The notes under the pieces: generated by a model
What the model saw: the letters and a program-made list of their open reading frames with translations, nothing else
The model's database searches: none
What the model was told of the DNA's origin: nothing
Program-made: the position numbers and the translations under genes
In this document: piece by piece, positions 6,626 to 9,342 of the stretch
Position numbering within the stretch: the first letter of the stretch is position 1
How the letters are laid out: each line of letters opens with the position of its first letter
Assembly (NCBI GenBank): GCA_012031335.1
Contig: JAAUTT010000114.1
Coordinates: forward strand, 1 to 9,342
Direction of reading: 5' to 3'
Source of the DNA: Bacteroidales bacterium
Lineage (GTDB): Bacteria > Bacteroidota > Bacteroidia > Bacteroidales > JAAUTT01
DNA length: 9,342 nt

Positions 6626-7420
6626 TTAGTTTCGATTACGCCTGTTTTTTTTGCTGGAGGTAGTATCGGTTTTCTGTTTGGACGATTTTACTTCCTCACT
6701 TTCAGATTTTGCCTTTTCTTTTTGTTCCTGCAATTGCTGCTGTTCTTTTTCTTTCTCCTTTTCCTTCCGCCGGAAATAACCACGAAACAAAATGTTACTT
6801 TTGGCAGCCTCCATGTTTTCCTTCAATCCTCCGGCATTCTGCCTGATATTTCCCACTGTTTTATCGATGTCCTCAGCCAAGGTACTATCCATAAATAATT
6901 TACCTATAGTTCCTTTTCCGGTTCGTATGGTTGTGGTTATTTCGGATAAATCCCCGGTCATTATGGCCGCATTTTCAATGGTTGTTTTAAGGTTAGCAAG
7001 TATTTCGTCCATATTCAGGGGAGCTAACGATTGTATCACAGCTTTTCTCTTCACTATTTTTTCCGAAGTACCCGGAGATATGATCAGGATTTTATTTCCC
7101 ATTATGCCTTCCGATCCGATAATGGCCTTGGAATCTTCCTTGATAAAACGGTGAACACTCTCCTGAATCTGCAAGTCTACGCGAACAGCGGTATCGTTTA
7201 AAATAACAATGTTTTCGATAATTCCTACATTTATACCTGCAAACCGAATGTTATTGCCTGGTTGTAAACCACTTACATCTTTAAAAATAGTACTGATCCC
7301 AAAAGTATTATCGAAAAGATTTTGTTTTTTCCCAACAAAATAAATAGCGATTATAAAAAATACTATTCCCAGGGTAATAAAGATCCCTAGTTTTATTTTA
7401 TTTTCTGCTTTGATTTTCAT
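6626..7420 (-). CDS. mlaD: MlaD-like MCE-domain lipid transport protein
   Basis: The periplasmic substrate-binding subunit of an Mla-type phospholipid transporter, anchored in the inner membrane. Residues 10-30 are the single membrane segment (KLGIFITLGIVFFIIAIYFVG). The MCE domain follows at about 40-118 with the hallmark GLQPGNNIRFAGINVG (50-65) and GSEGIMGNKILIISPG (102-117). A helical region with NLKTTIENA, TGKGTIGKLFMD and NIRQNAGGLKENM resembles the C-terminal helices of other MCE proteins. The last 50 residues or so are low-complexity K/E/Q then S/K/R/N (KEKEKEKEQQQLQEQKEK), probably disordered. At 264 residues it is longer than the roughly 180 of E. coli MlaD. The ATG at 7420 lies inside the 3' end of mlaF, overlapping by 23 bases, so translation is probably coupled. 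It is the last gene of the operon. Confidence 0.88.
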   Translation of the reverse strand: MKIKAENKIKLGIFITLGIVFFIIAIYFVGKKQNLFDNTFGISTIFKDVSGLQPGNNIRFAGINVGIIENIVILNDTAVRVDLQIQESVHRFIKEDSKAIIGSEGIMGNKILIISPGTSEKIVKRKAVIQSLAPLNMDEILANLKTTIENAAIMTGDLSEITTTIRTGKGTIGKLFMDSTLAEDIDKTVGNIRQNAGGLKENMEAAKSNILFRGYFRRKEKEKEKEQQQLQEQKEKAKSESEEVKSSKQKTDTTSSKKNRRNRN

Positions 7421-8214
7421 AGTTAAAATCTTTTATTCGAAAATGAACGTACCATGGATTTTTTGAGCTTTCGAGCTCTTTGAAAGTACCTTCTTCAATA
7501 CAATAGCCATCACGAAATATTATTATCCTGTTGGACGTAATCCGCGCACATTCCATGTCGTGTGTAATAATGATAGACGATGTTTTATTTTTTTCTGAAC
7601 CTCAAGAATTAACCGGCTTATTTCTTTCGCAGTAACCGGATCGAGTCCTGTTGTTGGCTCATCATAGAGAATAATTTCGGGTTTGAGGATTAATGTTCTT
7701 GCAAGGCCCAAACGCTTCCGCATACCACCCGATAACTCTGCTGGCATTTTATCGATTGTATTTTCAAGACCAACACTCTCAAGAGCTTCTACAATTAGCT
7801 TATCTTTTTTTTCGGGGTTTAATTTCTTCTGATCGCGTAAAGGGAATTCGAGATTTTCGCGAACTGTCATAGAATCATATAAGGCTGCGCTCTGAAATAG
7901 AAATCCTATCTTTTTCCGTAAAGCATTTAACTCTTCCTCACCAAGTAAAGAAACATCATTCCCTAAATGGTAAGTTGTCCCTCATCAGGTTGTATAAGTT
8001 GTACCAGGCATTTTATCAATACCGATTTGCCTGATCCGGATTTACCAAGTATAACCAGGTTTTCGCCTTTGCGAAGATTTAAATTAATATCTCTAAGCAC
8101 TTCAAGATGGCCGAATGACTTTTTCAAATGTTTAATTTCGACTACGTATTTTTCGGAGGGGCTGTTAACCGGTGTATCTGTTGTAGTATTTGGTGTCTTC
8201 AGGTTTGTTTCCAT
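7398..8214 (-). CDS. mlaF: MlaF-like ABC transporter ATPase (two frameshifts)
   Basis: The cytoplasmic ATPase that powers the MlaE permease. On the minus strand the order of motifs is Walker A GKSGSGKS (residues 57-64), Q-loop LFQ (near 108), signature LSGGMRKR (161-168), Walker B IILYDEP (181-187), D-loop GLDP, and the H-loop THD (218-220). The gene is split into three frames. One T is missing in the coding run opposite 7965-7967; restoring it gives LTILGNDVSLLGEEEL. One A is missing opposite 7583-7594; restoring it gives SSIIITHDMECARITSNR, then FRDGYCIEEGTFKEL and PWYVHFRIKDFNYENQSRK. The restored protein has 272 residues. The first 20 or so residues are T/N/S/P-rich and poorly conserved. 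The start ATG at 8214 follows the mlaE stop after one base (TGATATG), a translational-coupling arrangement. Confidence 0.88.
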
Positions 8215-8215
8215 A

Positions 8216-9040
8216 TCAGTACGAAAATAAACTTGTAATCTGAACTGCAAGCAGGTCGATAACAAAGATGAGCAACGAAGAAATAACAACAGCCGAATTG
8301 GCTGACATTCCAACCCCTTCGGTACCATTTGCGGCATAAAAGCCTTTATAGCACCCAATAATGCCTATAGCAAAGCCAAAGAAAAAGGTCTTGATAAAAG
8401 CAGGAAAAATATCCATAAACTCCACCTTGTCGAAAACCTGTACAATGAATAAACGGAAGCTTAAATCGCCATAAAGGTTAACGCCGATGTACGATCCGAT
8501 AATACCTACCGTATCGGCAAATATCACCAGAATTGGTACCATAAGAATAGTGGCAATTACACGGGTTACTACCAAAAATTTAAAAGGGTTTGTACCTGAA
8601 ACTTCCATAGCGTCGATTTGCTCGGTTACCTTCATCGAAGCAAGTTCAGCCCCGATTCCTGAACCTACTTTGCCTGCACATATCAGAGCCGTAATTACCG
8701 GGCCAATTTCGCGGATAATAGAAACCCCAACCATAGCCGGAAGCCATGCTTCGGCGCCAAAATTGGCAAGTGTTGGCCGCGACTGCATAGTCAGAACCAG
8801 GCCCATAATAAATCCTGTAATGGCTACCAGAGGTAATGATTTATACCCAATTTTATAGGAGTGCTTCAGTATTTCCTTGCCTTCAAATCCCGGGCGGAAA
8901 AGCTCTCTCACAAACTGGGCAGAAAACGCAGAAATTTCCGATACTTCAATAAAAAAGTTACGTAATGACTCAAACCGGACTTCCTGAGCTGTTTCTTCCG
9001 GCATGGTTACATTTTCCCTGTTTTTACCGGAATTGTTCAT
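8216..9040 (-). CDS. mlaE: MlaE-like phospholipid ABC transporter permease
   Basis: The inner-membrane permease of the Mla-type lipid transporter, 274 residues and intact. After a polar N-terminus and an amphipathic interface helix (about 38-62), the first membrane segment is LPLVAITGFIMGLVLTMQ (69-86). The family signature REIGPVITALICAGKVGSG with AELASMKVTEQIDAMEVSG spans 110-149. Further membrane segments lie at about 155-185 and 210-235, and the last at 247-270. A conserved-looking GCYKGFYAANGTEGVG loop precedes the last segment. The length fits the family (about 260). The start codon overlaps the end of the upstream AI-2E/PerM-family gene by 17 bases and the stop is one base from the mlaF start, so all are expected on one transcript. 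Confidence 0.92.
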   Translation of the reverse strand: MNNSGKNRENVTMPEETAQEVRFESLRNFFIEVSEISAFSAQFVRELFRPGFEGKEILKHSYKIGYKSLPLVAITGFIMGLVLTMQSRPTLANFGAEAWLPAMVGVSIIREIGPVITALICAGKVGSGIGAELASMKVTEQIDAMEVSGTNPFKFLVVTRVIATILMVPILVIFADTVGIIGSYIGVNLYGDLSFRLFIVQVFDKVEFMDIFPAFIKTFFFGFAIGIIGCYKGFYAANGTEGVGMSANSAVVISSLLIFVIDLLAVQITSLFSY

Positions 9041-9342
9041 GTTGTTTGTTTTCGTTTTTTAATCGCTTAAAATAACTCACATGACTGGTTTCAGGCATAC
9101 TGTTACCAAACAGATATCCCCATGGTTGAAGGGAATCTACTCTGTCGCACACCACTTTAATCATGGCTAATAATGGTATGGATAAAAACATTCCGGGAAT
9201 ACCCCAAAGAGCACCACCGGCAATAACTGCAACAATGGATGCAAATGCATTGAGACTTACTTTTGATCCTATAATTTTTGGTACAAGAAAGTTATTGTCT
9301 ATAAATTGAATAATCATGTAATTTACTATAACAAGAATGGCA
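9024..9342 (-). CDS. AI-2E/PerM-family transporter, C-terminal part (cut by window edge)
   Basis: The last 106 codons or so of an AI-2E exporter/PerM-family membrane protein; the frame stays open to the window edge, so the ATG at 9317 is internal. The visible part carries the family C-terminal region: NYMIIQFIDNNFLVPKIIG followed by VSLNAFASIVAVIAGGALWG and IPGMFLSIPLLAMIKVVCDR, two membrane segments plus a short cytoplasmic tail ending in EQFR. NNFLVPKIIG and the GxxWGIPGMFLSIP stretch are typical of the family. Substrates differ widely (signal molecules, Na+/H+ exchange, or unknown), so none is assigned. Its end overlaps the mlaE start by 17 bases, which makes it the upstream gene of the mla operon. 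Confidence 0.88.
   Translation of the reverse strand, partial: AILVIVNYMIIQFIDNNFLVPKIIGSKVSLNAFASIVAVIAGGALWGIPGMFLSIPLLAMIKVVCDRVDSLQPWGYLFGNSMPETSHVSYFKRLKNENKQHEQFR

Noticed and set aside
6792..7154. Plus-strand open frame inside mlaD, and a similar one opposite mlaE at 8487-8858.
   Set aside because: Both are shadows of well-supported minus-strand genes and resemble nothing.
1..9342. Search for CRISPR arrays, tRNA or rRNA genes, insertion sequences and long direct repeats.
   Set aside because: No repeated spacers, tRNA-like cloverleafs, transposase motifs or long repeats were seen by eye on either strand.

Overview
The window looks like chromosomal DNA from a Bacteroidota bacterium, probably an environmental Marinilabiliales/Bacteroidales-type lineage. 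The base composition is AT-rich, most starts lack a strong Shine-Dalgarno, and the gene content is typical: a PorT-like outer-membrane barrel, a DUF4142 lipoprotein, an AraC regulator with a metal-binding-like N-terminus, and mlaEFD following an AI-2E/PerM-family gene. This assignment is inferred from protein resemblance; no rRNA or tRNA marker is present.

Left part (1-2037, plus strand). The window opens inside a glycine-zipper general-stress protein, which ends at a clear hairpin terminator (461-491). Next come a tiny membrane protein of the lmo0937 type (572-781) and a guanine-deaminase-like nucleoside deaminase (787-1259) broken by about six small indels. A gene-poor stretch follows, then two unrecognised ORFs (1551-1778 and 1783-2037) that may be pieces of one frameshifted gene starting at 1414.

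Middle part (2150-5290, plus strand). Seven closely spaced genes form a probable operon: a DUF892 ferritin-like protein, a DUF4142 lipoprotein, a PorT-like outer-membrane barrel, a CsbD-like protein, a second lmo0937-type membrane peptide, an HMA-like/AraC regulator and a YtxH membrane protein. A strong terminator at 5249-5290 closes it. These families are repeatedly linked with general, osmotic and envelope stress, and the AraC gene is a natural candidate for local regulator. A type II NADH:quinone oxidoreductase (ndh, 5338-6621) follows, with a second strong hairpin in its leader.

Right part (6626-9342, minus strand). An AI-2E/PerM-family gene (cut by the window edge), mlaE, mlaF and mlaD run as a tightly packed, overlapping operon. 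MlaE (permease), MlaF (ATPase) and MlaD (MCE lipid-binding subunit) form an inner-membrane phospholipid transporter. The operon converges on ndh with only 4 bases between the stop codons.

The most striking property of the window is that at least eight recognisable genes are broken by single-base gains or losses, most of them in short homopolymer runs. Correcting the runs restores conserved proteins of normal family length. This pattern fits uncorrected sequencing error much better than mass gene decay, so these genes are annotated across the frameshifts. I did not find convincing evidence for a wholly new system. The best leads are the stress operon with its built-in HMA-AraC regulator and the unrecognised gene at 1414-2037.
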